DNA of 64,000 bases from a candidate division WOR-3 bacterium (GCA_039803545.1 JBDRYS010000001.1:561866-625865), one strand, 5' to 3'. Counted from the stretch's first letter, positions 40,317 through 50,302 are shown. Made by a program: numbers and translations. The notes: generated from the letters alone by a model not told the origin.

Positions 40317-41681
40317 ATGCTGGAAAAACTTAGAGATATTCTTGGAAAGGTCTCAAGTGGATATGCGGATATCCGCTTCGAGATCTGGAAAGTAACCGAT
40401 ATAAGCATGGTGAATGGGCGGATTGAAAGTTCCTCTACAAACATCATTTCCGGAGGCTCAGTGAGATTCTTTAACAAAGGAACTTTTGGATTCGCAACTT
40501 TCACAAGGCCAGAGGATGCAGAAAAAGCCTTAAGCAGTGCAGAAAAGATGTCGAAACTAATCAAAACGGACAAAGAGGTAGGATTGTATCCTGATAAGCC
40601 CAAAAAAGACAAAGTCATCCCCTACGTTTCAATCCACCCTGAGACGGTTTCCTTTGACGAAAAAGTGGAACTGGTCAAAAGATACCACAACATCTTCACA
40701 GGAAACGAAAAATTTTCAGCGGTATCCGTGGTATATCGTGAGGAACTGCTCACAAGATACTATCTCAACACCGAGGGAACGGAAATTATTGAAGAGAGGC
40801 CCTATTGCGGTGTAGCGGCAACGGTCGTAGGCAAGGAGGGAAACATCCTTCAGAGAGCATATAGAAGTTTCGGAGATTTAAGAGGTTATGAAACGGTTCT
40901 GAACAGAGAAAAAGATTTTGAAGAAATTAAAAAAGATGTTCTGGACCTCCTGAAAGCCGACAAAGTCGAAGGTGGTGTTTACACCGTAATTCTTGACCCT
41001 CAGATTGCTGGTGTTTTCATTCACGAAGCCTTTGGTCACCTCTCAGAGGCAGACCATGTTTATGGGAATGAAAAGTTAAAGGAAATTATGACCCTTGGCA
41101 AAACGATGGCATCAGAAATTTTATCTGTCGTTGATGACGGCTCAATGGTAGGAGAGAGAGGCTATATCGCTTATGACGATGATGGGGTAAAATCAAGAAA
41201 AACTTACCTCATAAAAAATGGGAAATTGGTAGGTAGACTCCATTCCCGTTACACTGCTGCCCTTATGAACGAGGAACCTACCGGAAATTCAAGAGCCATC
41301 AGATTCAACTACATGCCCCTTGTTAGAATGACTAATACTTACATCGAAAATGGAGATAAAACCTTTGAAGAGCTCCTGGAAGGCGTTGATAAGGGCCTTT
41401 ATGTAGTTGGTGCACTGGGTGGACAAACAGAACTTGAGATGTTTACCTTCTCTGCTGCAAAGGCCTACAAAATAGAAAAAGGAAAGATTACTGAACCTGT
41501 AAGAGATGTGGTGCTTTCTGGAAACCTTTTCGAAACACTGAAAAACATTGATGCAGTGGGAAATGATCTTAAAATCTTTGGAGGCCTTGGAGGTTGTGGT
41601 AAAGGTGGCCAGATGCCCCTTCCAGTCTCCGATGGGGCTCCTCACATCCGCATCAGAAATGTAATAATAGGAGGGAAATAA
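40317..41681 (+). CDS. tldD: TldD metalloprotease subunit
   Basis: The 454-residue protein carries the zinc motif HEAFGHLSEAD (about residues 238-248) and the family segments GEGHLSE-like surroundings, YDDDGVKSRKTYLIKNG, and the C-terminal GGLGGCGKGGQMPLPVSDGAPHIRI with its metal cysteine. TldD and TldE together form a protease that trims unfolded peptides and matures some peptide antibiotics. AAAGGAG precedes the ATG. The stop codon and the tldE start share one base. No precursor peptide gene is evident nearby. Confidence 0.93.
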   Translation: MLEKLRDILGKVSSGYADIRFEIWKVTDISMVNGRIESSSTNIISGGSVRFFNKGTFGFATFTRPEDAEKALSSAEKMSKLIKTDKEVGLYPDKPKKDKVIPYVSIHPETVSFDEKVELVKRYHNIFTGNEKFSAVSVVYREELLTRYYLNTEGTEIIEERPYCGVAATVVGKEGNILQRAYRSFGDLRGYETVLNREKDFEEIKKDVLDLLKADKVEGGVYTVILDPQIAGVFIHEAFGHLSEADHVYGNEKLKEIMTLGKTMASEILSVVDDGSMVGERGYIAYDDDGVKSRKTYLIKNGKLVGRLHSRYTAALMNEEPTGNSRAIRFNYMPLVRMTNTYIENGDKTFEELLEGVDKGLYVVGALGGQTELEMFTFSAAKAYKIEKGKITEPVRDVVLSGNLFETLKNIDAVGNDLKIFGGLGGCGKGGQMPLPVSDGAPHIRIRNVIIGGK

Positions 41682-42994
41682 TGGAAAAAATCCTTAGCGA
41701 GGCAAAGAAAAGAGATTTAAAATACGAAATTTTCTTCTCTAAGGTTGAAACAAAGAGCATAAATTTTGAGCAAAGCCAGCTTAAAGACATCTCCCATAAA
41801 ATTGTCGAAGGCGTAGGGGTTAGAATACTGAAAGATGGACACATAGGTTTTAGCAGTACAAACCAGTTGGACAATGTAGATGTGCTTGACTATGCTATAA
41901 ATTCTGCAAAATATGCAAAGGAAGCAAAATTTGATTTCCCAGAAATACAAGGGGTAAATTTCGAATATGGGAACCTGCAGAGCGAAATCGACTTCGAATC
42001 CGTTTTTTATGAAGTGAAAGAAATAATCACCTACTTAGAGGGAAAATACCACGGCAAGGTTGACCTTTCACTGGAAGAAATAAGTAGGGAAAATCTTTTG
42101 ACCAACTACAAAAACAACAATGTAGCACGTTCCAGGATAAAATATTTTGACTTTTCCTTGAGCCTTTTCACCATAACGGAGGCAGGCTTCACTTTTTCCT
42201 GGAAATGGACATGGTCAAAAAGCAAGCTTTCAAAGGAAGAATTATGGAATGTGGTTAAAGAATTAGAAAAAACTTTGATTGGCTTCGACCGCGTTGCTAA
42301 ATTGGAATCAGGCAAATATAAGGTGATTTTTTCGCCTTTTGCCGTTGGCTCCACCCTTGGACTATCTATCGGCTCTGGAGTCAATGGCCTTAGTATTGCA
42401 AGGAAAATGTCACCCCTTCAGAATAAACTCAATGAAAAGATTCTCCATGAAAGCATCACAATAACCGATGACCCTGAATACGATATGCCGGGTAAGTGTA
42501 CTATTGACGATGAAGGTATCAAAGCGGAGAAAAAGCCCATCGTAGAAAACGGGATATTAAAAAATTTCGTGCTTAATTTGGACACCTCGGCAGATCTCAA
42601 TATGAAGCCTACGGGAAATGGTAAGCGAGGGGGCTTCGCATCCCTTCCTACCCCTGCCTTTCACAATCTGATAATAAAAGAAGGAAAATCTGATTTAGAC
42701 ACAATCATTAAAAACCTCGATAAAGGCATTCTCTTCCTCTTCCCAATTGGCGCAGGCCAGTCAAACATAATGATGGGAGACTACTCGGTGAACGTAGGGC
42801 TTGGTTATTACATCGAGAATGGTGAGATAGTCGGCAGGGTAAAGGACACGATGATTTCCGGCAACGTCTACGAAGATTATCAGAGAGTAATTGAAATATC
42901 AAGCAATGTGGAAGCAATGCCCAGTATGGGGACAGGCGGTTTTGCAAGAATTCCTTACATTCTACTTGACGGTATCTCAGTAACTACAAAATGA
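41681..42994 (+). CDS. tldE: TldE/PmbA protease subunit
   Basis: The 437-residue partner of TldD starts with the matching alpha/beta domain and lacks the HExxxH motif, as expected for TldE. It has DDPEYDMPGKCTIDDEGIKAEKKPIVENG, TGNGKRGGFASLPTPAFHNL and the ending NVEAMPSMGTGGFARIPYILLDGISVT. It begins at the last base of tldD and runs into a small membrane-linked gene with a four-base overlap. Confidence 0.92.
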   Translation: MEKILSEAKKRDLKYEIFFSKVETKSINFEQSQLKDISHKIVEGVGVRILKDGHIGFSSTNQLDNVDVLDYAINSAKYAKEAKFDFPEIQGVNFEYGNLQSEIDFESVFYEVKEIITYLEGKYHGKVDLSLEEISRENLLTNYKNNNVARSRIKYFDFSLSLFTITEAGFTFSWKWTWSKSKLSKEELWNVVKELEKTLIGFDRVAKLESGKYKVIFSPFAVGSTLGLSIGSGVNGLSIARKMSPLQNKLNEKILHESITITDDPEYDMPGKCTIDDEGIKAEKKPIVENGILKNFVLNLDTSADLNMKPTGNGKRGGFASLPTPAFHNLIIKEGKSDLDTIIKNLDKGILFLFPIGAGQSNIMMGDYSVNVGLGYYIENGEIVGRVKDTMISGNVYEDYQRVIEISSNVEAMPSMGTGGFARIPYILLDGISVTTK

Positions 42995-43473
42995 ACTTGC
43001 TCTTAATTCTTATGAGCTTTTTGACGTCCAATTTAAAGGGCTATATTGCAGTTGGCATACCTTCGGGAGAGACAAGGAACCTGCTGAAAGGTGGAGGGAC
43101 GGTGGGATTTGATGCCACCATTTATCAATGGCGATTTTTGGCAGCAGGAATTTCTTTTGAAGGCTCTTCCTTTGTGATGTCAGGCAGTGGAAACTCTGAA
43201 ATTAAACTGGCCAGCATAGCCCCCCTCATTACCTTAGTCCCACCTCTTTTAAGAAATATTTGTTCCTTTGAAGGAAGGCCCCTTTTTACTCGTTTTCAAA
43301 TCCAAAACCCTTCTTACACCAATGTCTACTATATTACAGGGTACAGCCTCGGTACCGATATCAAGATCACAGACAAACCTTTAAAATTGTACATCTCTGT
43401 AAATTACTCGAACTACCGTGGAATTGATAAGAAATTCTCGTTTTACAACTTAGGCTTTGCCCTGAGGATGTGA
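42991..43473 (+). CDS. Small secreted beta-barrel-like protein, unknown
   Basis: This 160-residue protein has a signal peptide (MNLLLILMSFLTSNLKG) followed by alternating strand-like stretches (YIAVGIPSGETRNLL, FLAAGISFEGSSF, YYITGYSLGTDIKI) and ends YNLGFALRM. It resembles a small outer-membrane barrel but no family was recognised. It overlaps tldE by four bases (ATGA) and precedes alr by one base, so it is part of the operon. It may be a surface protein unrelated to the neighbouring enzymes. Confidence 0.6.
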   Translation: MNLLLILMSFLTSNLKGYIAVGIPSGETRNLLKGGGTVGFDATIYQWRFLAAGISFEGSSFVMSGSGNSEIKLASIAPLITLVPPLLRNICSFEGRPLFTRFQIQNPSYTNVYYITGYSLGTDIKITDKPLKLYISVNYSNYRGIDKKFSFYNLGFALRM

Positions 43474-43474
43474 T

Positions 43475-44563
43475 ATGCCCTTAAACTGGATTGAAATTTC
43501 AAAAGAGGCCTTGATAAACAACGTAAGTTTAATAAAAGAAAAAGCAAAAGGCAAAAAGATACTTGCTGTTATAAAATCCAATGCCTACGGACATGGACTT
43601 CTACCGGTAGCGCAGATTTTAAAAGACCATGTTGATGCTTTCGTTGTAGGGGACTTTGAGGAAGCATTAGAGCTTTACGAACACACGAGAGACATTAAAA
43701 TAATGGTATCACTACCACCTTTAGAGGAAAGGGAAATCGTTGAAACTTCGAGGTTAAATTTTAGCATTTTTGTGGGGAACACTCAGTATCTAAAATGGTT
43801 AAACTCCCTAAGCTTACCCTGGCCTGTAAAGGTGCATCTCGAAATCAACACCGGAATGAATCGCTCTGGCTTAACACCCGAGGAACTCTCTGAAGCTTTA
43901 GAAATCATCTATAACTCAAAAAATTTAAAGTTAGAAGGAATTTTTTCTCATTATGCAACGCTCCCCGAGAACACAAAGTTTGCACAAAAGCAGGCAGAGA
44001 AGTTCAAATCTGTCATAGAGAAAATTCCTCAAAAACAAGATCTGTTAATTCATATGGAAAATAGTTCGGGAATTCTCAAACTCCTCCTCGATTTTACGAA
44101 TAGTGTACGCCCTGGGATTTCCCTTTATGGTCTTTTAACTAACAATTCAACAACGAGCCACTTCAAACCGGTCCTGAGCCTTTACTCCACTGTAATAGAT
44201 GTACTAAAAATACGAAAAGGAGAAGGGGTTAGTTACGATCACCTCTTTAAAGCAAAGCGAGATATGTATGTAGCTACTATCCCCTTCGGTTACGGCAATG
44301 GTTATATGTGGAATCTTAAAGGAAAGGCAGAAGTCATTGTAAAAGGGAAGAGAGTTCCAGTAGTGGGAAAAATCTGCATGAACCATATAATCTTTGACGC
44401 TTCACAGGTTGTAAATTATATTAAAATCGGTGACAAGGTGACGCTTATTGGACGTGACGGGGCAGAAGAGATCACCGTTCAAGAGTTAGCAGAAAAAAGC
44501 GGTACTATAAATTACGAAATTGTAACGAAACTGTCACCAAAACTTCCGAGAATAATAGTATGA
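43475..44563 (+). CDS. alr: Alanine racemase
   Basis: Alr makes D-alanine for peptidoglycan. The 362-residue PLP enzyme has the PLP lysine in AVIKSNAYGHGLLP (about residues 33-46), HLEINTGMNRSGL, IFSHYATLPE, SVRPGISLYGLL and the second catalytic tyrosine region VSYDHLFKAKRDMYVATIPFGYGNGY. Length is typical. It overlaps dnaB by four bases. Its product feeds the ddl enzyme encoded at 21772. Confidence 0.94.
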   Translation: MPLNWIEISKEALINNVSLIKEKAKGKKILAVIKSNAYGHGLLPVAQILKDHVDAFVVGDFEEALELYEHTRDIKIMVSLPPLEEREIVETSRLNFSIFVGNTQYLKWLNSLSLPWPVKVHLEINTGMNRSGLTPEELSEALEIIYNSKNLKLEGIFSHYATLPENTKFAQKQAEKFKSVIEKIPQKQDLLIHMENSSGILKLLLDFTNSVRPGISLYGLLTNNSTTSHFKPVLSLYSTVIDVLKIRKGEGVSYDHLFKAKRDMYVATIPFGYGNGYMWNLKGKAEVIVKGKRVPVVGKICMNHIIFDASQVVNYIKIGDKVTLIGRDGAEEITVQELAEKSGTINYEIVTKLSPKLPRIIV

Positions 44564-45951
44564 CAGAACGAAGAAAAAAAGAGCAGAAGAAAACCACGGA
44601 GAATCTAACCCAGGAACTCCCCTTTGCAAGGGAAATAGAGATGTCGGTCCTCGGTGCAATGATTATGAGTGAAGAGGCTCTTTATAAGGGTCTCGAGACT
44701 TTAAAGGAAGATGACTTTTATCTTGATGCCCACAGGAAGATATTTAACACCATATCTGAGATCTTTGAAACTAAAAAAACCGTTGATCCACTTACATTAG
44801 TTGAGGAGCTAAAGAAAAAGGGCTATTTAGAGGAAATTGGAGGGCCCGAGTATATAATGGCAATTGCCGAAAGCGTAATCTCGCCTGCCTTAATTGATAA
44901 CCACTGTAAAATCCTCCTCGAGAAGTCAATTTACAGAAAAATCATCGAAAATGCCACAGAGATTTTAAAGGAAGCCTACACAGGAGCGCTTCCTGCCGAA
45001 GAACTCCTGGACTACGCAGAGCAACAGATTCTCAGTGTGAGGGAAAGAGAAATTCGACGAGGTTTCATCACAATGGAAACTCTGGTCAGCGAAAACGTCA
45101 AACTCATAGAAAGGATAAAAAACACTGGTTCGACTATTACAGGTCTACCCACAGGATTTAAAGACCTTGATGAACTCACTACAGGTTTTCATAACGGAGA
45201 CCTGATAATCATCGCCTCAAGGCCCTCTCAAGGAAAAACAAGCCTTGCTCTGAGCATAATGCGTTATTTAAGCGTCGAACAAGGTATACCAACGGCGATG
45301 TTCAGCCTTGAAATGCCGGTAGACCAGATAGGACTCAGACTCTTGTGTATGGAATCGCGGGTAGACATCTCAAAGCTTAGAAAAGGAATAATAAGGGAAG
45401 AAGATTTTGAAAAGATTACGATGGCGGCAGGCGCACTCAAAAAAGCCCCAATCTTCATCGATGATACCCCCTCAATACCAATTCTGGAGCTAAGGGCAAA
45501 AGCAAGAAGGATCAAAAGAGAACACGACGTAAAGGCAATCTTTATAGACTATCTCCAACTCATAAGGGGACCAGAGAACGCCGAGAACAGACAGCAAGAA
45601 ATTTCAGCAATCTCAAGGTCTCTTAAAGCCCTTGCAAAAGAGTTGCAAATCCCCGTTATAGCGCTTTCTCAGCTTTCCAGAGCTATTGAACAACGCGCCG
45701 ACAAAAGGCCTCAACTCTCAGACCTGAGGGAATCCGGGGCCATCGAGCAGGATGCCGACCTTGTAATTTTCCTTCACAAACCCCGCATAGAAGACGAATT
45801 AGACTTTCGTGGAGCAGAACCTCCAGAAGAGGATGTGGTGGATGTAATTGTGGGAAAACACAGGAATGGGCCAGTTGGTGAAGTTAAGCTTACCTTCATC
45901 AAAGAGTATACCCGCTTTGAAAACTACGCGCCACCTGGTTTAGAATTCTAA
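44560..45951 (+). CDS. dnaB: Replicative DNA helicase DnaB
   Basis: The 463-residue helicase has the N-terminal DnaB domain (EMSVLGAMIMSEEALYKG), Walker A ASRPSQGKTSLALSIM (about residues 219-234), Walker B IFIDYLQLI and the later LSQLSRAIEQRADKRPQLSDLRESGAIEQDAD region, ending with the arginine-finger neighbourhood GKHRNGPVGEV. Walker A reads SRPSQGKT instead of the usual GRPxMGKT. No intein is present. It overlaps alr by four bases. The DciA-like loader gene is about 12 kb away. Confidence 0.95.
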   Translation: MTERRKKEQKKTTENLTQELPFAREIEMSVLGAMIMSEEALYKGLETLKEDDFYLDAHRKIFNTISEIFETKKTVDPLTLVEELKKKGYLEEIGGPEYIMAIAESVISPALIDNHCKILLEKSIYRKIIENATEILKEAYTGALPAEELLDYAEQQILSVREREIRRGFITMETLVSENVKLIERIKNTGSTITGLPTGFKDLDELTTGFHNGDLIIIASRPSQGKTSLALSIMRYLSVEQGIPTAMFSLEMPVDQIGLRLLCMESRVDISKLRKGIIREEDFEKITMAAGALKKAPIFIDDTPSIPILELRAKARRIKREHDVKAIFIDYLQLIRGPENAENRQQEISAISRSLKALAKELQIPVIALSQLSRAIEQRADKRPQLSDLRESGAIEQDADLVIFLHKPRIEDELDFRGAEPPEEDVVDVIVGKHRNGPVGEVKLTFIKEYTRFENYAPPGLEF

Positions 45952-45954
45952 TTA

Positions 45955-48858
45955 ATGCATAAAAAGTTAATTCCGCTTTATACAGTTTACATCCTTAAAA
46001 TCCTCTTGAAATGCGCCCTTTTGCTTTTGACCTTTGTCTTGATTCTTTTAACCTTAAAACCGTTCCCCGCATTATATACTTTAGCAAAATTTGTACTTGC
46101 CTTTATCTTTGCCCTTTTTGCAAAGAATCAGGCAAATAAACTTACCTTTAAAAATTTCCTCTGGACCTTAGAAAAATCAAACCCCGAATTTCAGGAGTCC
46201 TTGATTTCTTACTATGAATTAAAGAAAAGCAAAACGCCTTACTTAGAAATCCTCGAAAATCGGATAAAAGAAAAACTCAAGGGGAAGATCAAAACACGTG
46301 TGAATATACTCTCCGAACTGAGGTTGTTGCCGTACTCAATCCTTTTCGTTCTCACAGCGATTACCCTCTTCCCCTCCGTTTATTCCGGTTTAAAAAATGT
46401 TCCACAAGGTGAAATTTTGCCTCGCTTTGCATTAGCATTCAAAGATACCACAATAACATTCAAAGCAAACAAAAAGGTGCGATTTTATCTTCTCAAAGAA
46501 AATTCAAAGCCAGTTTTTGTGGCTAAGGATACCACTGTGCCGATTAGCTTCCAATCCCCAGGAACATATAAGATTTTTGGGAAGTTTAATGGATTTACCA
46601 CTATACCCTCCCTAGTAAAAATTCTGGAAAAGCCCCAGATTGATTCCTTTCGGGTCTTTGTTGCCAAAACATCTTATCTTAGTCCTGAATGGATTGCAAT
46701 CACGGAAAAGACACCTGTAAAAATAAAGATTTTTGCAAATCCTTCCTACAAGTTAAAAGTATTCGCCAACGACAAACTTATAAAATCAGGAAACAAATCC
46801 GTTGAATTTACCCTAAGCCCTTCAGTAGATTTAGACATCACGGCAGAAATTGAGTATAAAACGCTTAAAAACAAAATCCACCTTTTCAGTTTATCGGTAG
46901 TTCCAAATCTTCCCCCAAGGATTGAGGTACTCGAACCACAGGACCCTTACTCTTACATTCCAGAGGATATGAAACTCAAAATTTCATCACACATCTTTGA
47001 CGAAGATGGCATCAAGGTCGTTTACTTACACTACACCTTGAGGGGAGGCATAAGAAGGATAAAGTTCCTCGGAGAAAACCAGGTTGAAAAATTCCTGAGG
47101 TACGAAATAGACCTTCAGAAAGAGGCAATGCTCCCCGGAGATGAGTTAAAGTTTTATGTAATCGCAGAAGATAGAACGGGACTTATCGATTCCTCTCAGG
47201 TTTATACCGTTGTGTTCCCCACCCTTGAGCAGACCTACCAGGAGGAATTTGAAAAAATGGAAAAAGTAACCGCCGAATTTGAAAAAAGTGCAGAAAACTT
47301 CAGTAATCTCAAAAGTAAAGTCTCTGATATCATTGATTCACTGAAAATCCAGTCCCTTAAAGGAGAAACCAGCGTTGAAACAGATAAGATCCTTGAAGAG
47401 CTACAATCAGCTATTCAGCAGTTTTCGAAAATCCAGGAATCTATCGAGAATCTTCAAACTCTATCCCTCTCCCCCGAGCTTCTTCAGAAGCTCCAGAAGG
47501 TCGGAGAAGAACTCTATTCAATTCTGCAGAAAGATCTTCCAGACCTTTTGAAGAAATTTGAATCCTTAGCCGATTCCACAAAAAGGTTTGATAGTAAGAA
47601 GGCAGAGGAACTCAATAAGAAAAGTGAAGAGCTTCTGGAAAGGCTCAGCTATTTAGAGCAACTGTTGGAATTGGCGAAAAAAGAATTGGCTATCAACGAC
47701 GCCACAGAAAGAATCCAGAAACTTTTGGAAAAGAGAGAAAACCTGCATGAACTCGCAAAAACGGGAGACCTTAAAGAACTCAAAAAATTAGAGGAGCAAT
47801 TCAATTCCGAACTTTCCAAGAATTTCTTTCAAATTAAGGAAAGCCTAAAAGACTTGATATCACCCGAAGAATTAAATGAGAATTTAAGCAAAATACAGAA
47901 ATTACAGGAAGAGATTCTAAAATCGGTCGCAAGCAATAATCGGAAGCAGACATTGAAATCTCAAGAAGCCCAGGAGGAAGAGCTTAAGGAGATGCTTTCC
48001 TATATGAAGGATTTAAAGCAATCTGCCATTGACCAAGAGATCTCGAAATTAATTGAAATGGTAGGAAGCCTCAGAAGAAAACTTCTGATAGCTTCCTTAG
48101 CTCTGGAAGACAACTTAAAAAATGAACAATTTTTACCTTACGTTATGAGGTCACTACAGCGATGCCGGGAGGAGCTGAGAAAGACAGGTATACTCATTCT
48201 CATAACTTCATCAAGGGTTCCAAAGCTCATCGATCTGGCCATGGATTCACTCTATGTGAAGCCTTGGGCCTCTTTGAATTACTTAAATTACGCAATCTTT
48301 GAACTCTTCAGGATGGAGGCTACGGCAAAATCCACTTCTCAAAGTGGCGGTATGGAAGCAATGAAAATGCTGGAAAAATTGATGAAAGAACAGGCTTCTA
48401 TGATAAGACAGACAGGGGAAATGATGCAAATACCAATTCCCATTCCTCAAAATTTCACCTCCTCTATGCTCGATAAAATATCAGAGATGAAGAGCCAGAT
48501 GCTTTCTCTCTATATGAAATCCCAAAATCAAGAAGTTAGAGAAAAAATCGAACAGGCCCTTAAGGAACTTCAAAAGGTGGAGGATAAATTAAGAAAGCGG
48601 GAATTCGACAATGAGCTCATCGAGTCCCAGAGGAAGACATTGAAACACCTTCTCGACGCCTATGGCACGTATAAGAAAGAGGAGTACACCCAAAAGAGGT
48701 ATGCTGAACCGGCAAAGCCCTATCCTTTCGTGGAACCAAAAGGCGAAAAGATCATCAATACGGAAAAAATCAGCGAAACTCTAAAGGAAATAGAAAAGCT
48801 TCCGCCAGAAGAAAGAAAAATAATAAGGGAATATTACAACAGGTTACTGCGACTGTGA
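45955..48858 (+). CDS. Large membrane-anchored coiled-coil protein (DUF4175-like)
   Basis: This 967-residue protein has two hydrophobic N-terminal segments (about 10-60) and another near 125-145, then a beta-rich part (about 150-420) and a very long coiled-coil region (about 430-900) rich in leucine, glutamate and lysine. The arrangement resembles DUF4175-type proteins of Bacteroidetes-like lineages; membership was judged by eye. It probably spans the inner membrane with most of the chain outside the cytoplasm. It follows dnaB by three bases and overlaps the convergent mltG by 15 bases. Function unknown. Confidence 0.65.
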   Translation: MHKKLIPLYTVYILKILLKCALLLLTFVLILLTLKPFPALYTLAKFVLAFIFALFAKNQANKLTFKNFLWTLEKSNPEFQESLISYYELKKSKTPYLEILENRIKEKLKGKIKTRVNILSELRLLPYSILFVLTAITLFPSVYSGLKNVPQGEILPRFALAFKDTTITFKANKKVRFYLLKENSKPVFVAKDTTVPISFQSPGTYKIFGKFNGFTTIPSLVKILEKPQIDSFRVFVAKTSYLSPEWIAITEKTPVKIKIFANPSYKLKVFANDKLIKSGNKSVEFTLSPSVDLDITAEIEYKTLKNKIHLFSLSVVPNLPPRIEVLEPQDPYSYIPEDMKLKISSHIFDEDGIKVVYLHYTLRGGIRRIKFLGENQVEKFLRYEIDLQKEAMLPGDELKFYVIAEDRTGLIDSSQVYTVVFPTLEQTYQEEFEKMEKVTAEFEKSAENFSNLKSKVSDIIDSLKIQSLKGETSVETDKILEELQSAIQQFSKIQESIENLQTLSLSPELLQKLQKVGEELYSILQKDLPDLLKKFESLADSTKRFDSKKAEELNKKSEELLERLSYLEQLLELAKKELAINDATERIQKLLEKRENLHELAKTGDLKELKKLEEQFNSELSKNFFQIKESLKDLISPEELNENLSKIQKLQEEILKSVASNNRKQTLKSQEAQEEELKEMLSYMKDLKQSAIDQEISKLIEMVGSLRRKLLIASLALEDNLKNEQFLPYVMRSLQRCREELRKTGILILITSSRVPKLIDLAMDSLYVKPWASLNYLNYAIFELFRMEATAKSTSQSGGMEAMKMLEKLMKEQASMIRQTGEMMQIPIPIPQNFTSSMLDKISEMKSQMLSLYMKSQNQEVREKIEQALKELQKVEDKLRKREFDNELIESQRKTLKHLLDAYGTYKKEEYTQKRYAEPAKPYPFVEPKGEKIINTEKISETLKEIEKLPPEERKIIREYYNRLLRL

Positions 48859-49875
48859 ATTCTGTATTTTTTGTTTATACAGTGATCTGACTTTCATTGT
48901 GTAGAGACGGTGCTCAGCGAAAGTCCTGGAAAAGTGGTGGGTACCATCACCTTTTGCAACAAAATAGAGATAGTTCACCATTGCAGGATAGAGTGCAGCA
49001 GTTATCGACTTGATTGACGGAGAACATATTGGAGTTGGCGGAAGTCCAGTATACTTGTAAGTGTTGTAGGGAGTATCAAGCCTTGTTTCACTTCCCTTTA
49101 GCCAGGCCCGGCGTTCTCTCAGGTAATACTCTAAGGTTACATTCGATTCTAAAGGACGGCGGAGCCTCAAGCGATTATGAAATACTGCAGAAATAAGGGG
49201 CCTTTCAAAGTCAACTTGAGCCTCCTTCTCGATGATAGAGGCCAGAATCAATGTCTTATTCAAAGTGAACTTTAACTCCTTCATCCTGTCATAGAAGGAA
49301 TCAGGTATAACAGCGAAAAGCTGCGAAACCATCTTAAAAATAACCTGTCTTGGGTCTTCGGCCCAGTAAAACATATAGGTCTCGGGATAAAGGTAACCTT
49401 CAAGGGTCTCCCTCGCATCAAGTCTCGGAAAGTATTTTTTCAGATACTCAAAAAAGGAAGGATCTCTTGTAAGTCTCAGAAATTCAGCGGTATCAACTTC
49501 AATCGTGGCGAGAGTTTTTGCGATGTCGGCAATGGTTTCACCTTCTTTAACGGTAACAGGGTTCTCGAGAACATATAGTCCGTTATATACCATCGCATAT
49601 AAAAGCCGGAAGGTCGGAAGGGGACGGGACAATTTATATTTTCCTGCCTTTATTTTTTTATCCCAGCCCGTTATCCTTGACAAAATCAAGAAACTGTATG
49701 CATTTCTTATAAAACCCCCTTTTTCAAGAGACTTAGCTACAACGGAAGCTGGAACCTTTCTGGAAACCAGGAATTCGTACTCCCCTTTAATAGGGTAAAA
49801 AAACTCAATAAAATAAATACATGCTGCAAGTAAAAGGATGGTAAAGACCACTAAAAAAATCTTAAAAGTTTTCAT
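48844..49875 (-). CDS. mltG: Endolytic murein transglycosylase MltG
   Basis: The 343-residue protein has an N-terminal membrane anchor (IFLVVFTILLLAACIYFIEFF), a LysM-like region with VKEGETIADIAKTL, and the YceG-type catalytic domain with the active glutamate in LASIIEKEAQ (about residues 212-221), then NVTLEYYL, TPYNTYKYTGLPPTPICSPS and YFVAKGDGTHHFSRT. It cuts growing glycan strands at the inner membrane. The first 14 bases overlap ruvX, so ROK kinase, ruvX and mltG are one operon. Confidence 0.93.
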   Translation of the reverse strand: MKTFKIFLVVFTILLLAACIYFIEFFYPIKGEYEFLVSRKVPASVVAKSLEKGGFIRNAYSFLILSRITGWDKKIKAGKYKLSRPLPTFRLLYAMVYNGLYVLENPVTVKEGETIADIAKTLATIEVDTAEFLRLTRDPSFFEYLKKYFPRLDARETLEGYLYPETYMFYWAEDPRQVIFKMVSQLFAVIPDSFYDRMKELKFTLNKTLILASIIEKEAQVDFERPLISAVFHNRLRLRRPLESNVTLEYYLRERRAWLKGSETRLDTPYNTYKYTGLPPTPICSPSIKSITAALYPAMVNYLYFVAKGDGTHHFSRTFAEHRLYTMKVRSLYKQKIQNSQSQ

Positions 49876-50302
49876 CTTTCCTAAGGTATTCTTCCAGCAA
49901 AATCGCCGCCGAATAACTGTCGATTATATACTTATCCCTTTTTTCTACTGGATACCTTCCGTGCTTGGATTTGAAGAGAGCTTCGGCATCCTTTGAAGTC
50001 AGGCTTTCATCAAAGAAACAAATAGCAATATTTGGCAATTTGTTAGAAAGTTCCTTTGCAAAATTTTTTATCTCTTCTGCAAGTTCACCTTCCTCTCCAC
50101 TCATTCTCAAAGGAATTCCAAAGACGACCTCTGTCACATTGTTTTCTGTAATCAACGAGACCAATTTATTTAGCAAATTTTCATCGTTGTCATAAGCCTT
50201 AAGCGGTGACACCACTACCCTCATCTCATCACTCCAGGCAAGTCCTACCCTTTTCCTGCCATAATCTACCGCCAGTATCCTACCAGACTTTACCTTCTTC
50301 AT
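49862..50302 (-). CDS. ruvX: Holliday junction resolvase-like RuvX/YqgF
   Basis: The 146-residue RNase H-fold protein has the first catalytic aspartate in ILAVDYGRKRVGLAW, then VFGIPLRMSGEEGE, FFDESLTSKDAE and the last aspartate in DKYIIDSYSAAILLEEYL. Members act on pre-16S rRNA ends or Holliday junctions. The ATG at 50302 is preferred over a TTG at 50308; either overlaps the ROK gene by more than 20 bases, so translation is coupled. Confidence 0.9.
   Translation of the reverse strand: MKKVKSGRILAVDYGRKRVGLAWSDEMRVVVSPLKAYDNDENLLNKLVSLITENNVTEVVFGIPLRMSGEEGELAEEIKNFAKELSNKLPNIAICFFDESLTSKDAEALFKSKHGRYPVEKRDKYIIDSYSAAILLEEYLRKDENF

Noticed and set aside
41289-41645. 118-codon minus-strand frame inside tldD
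   Set aside because: It is fully inside a strongly conserved protease gene and is a reading-frame shadow.
40317-42994. tldD/tldE considered as part of a peptide-antibiotic maturation cluster
   Set aside because: No small precursor peptide, radical SAM enzyme or exporter lies nearby; neighbours are a barrel-like protein, alr and dnaB.
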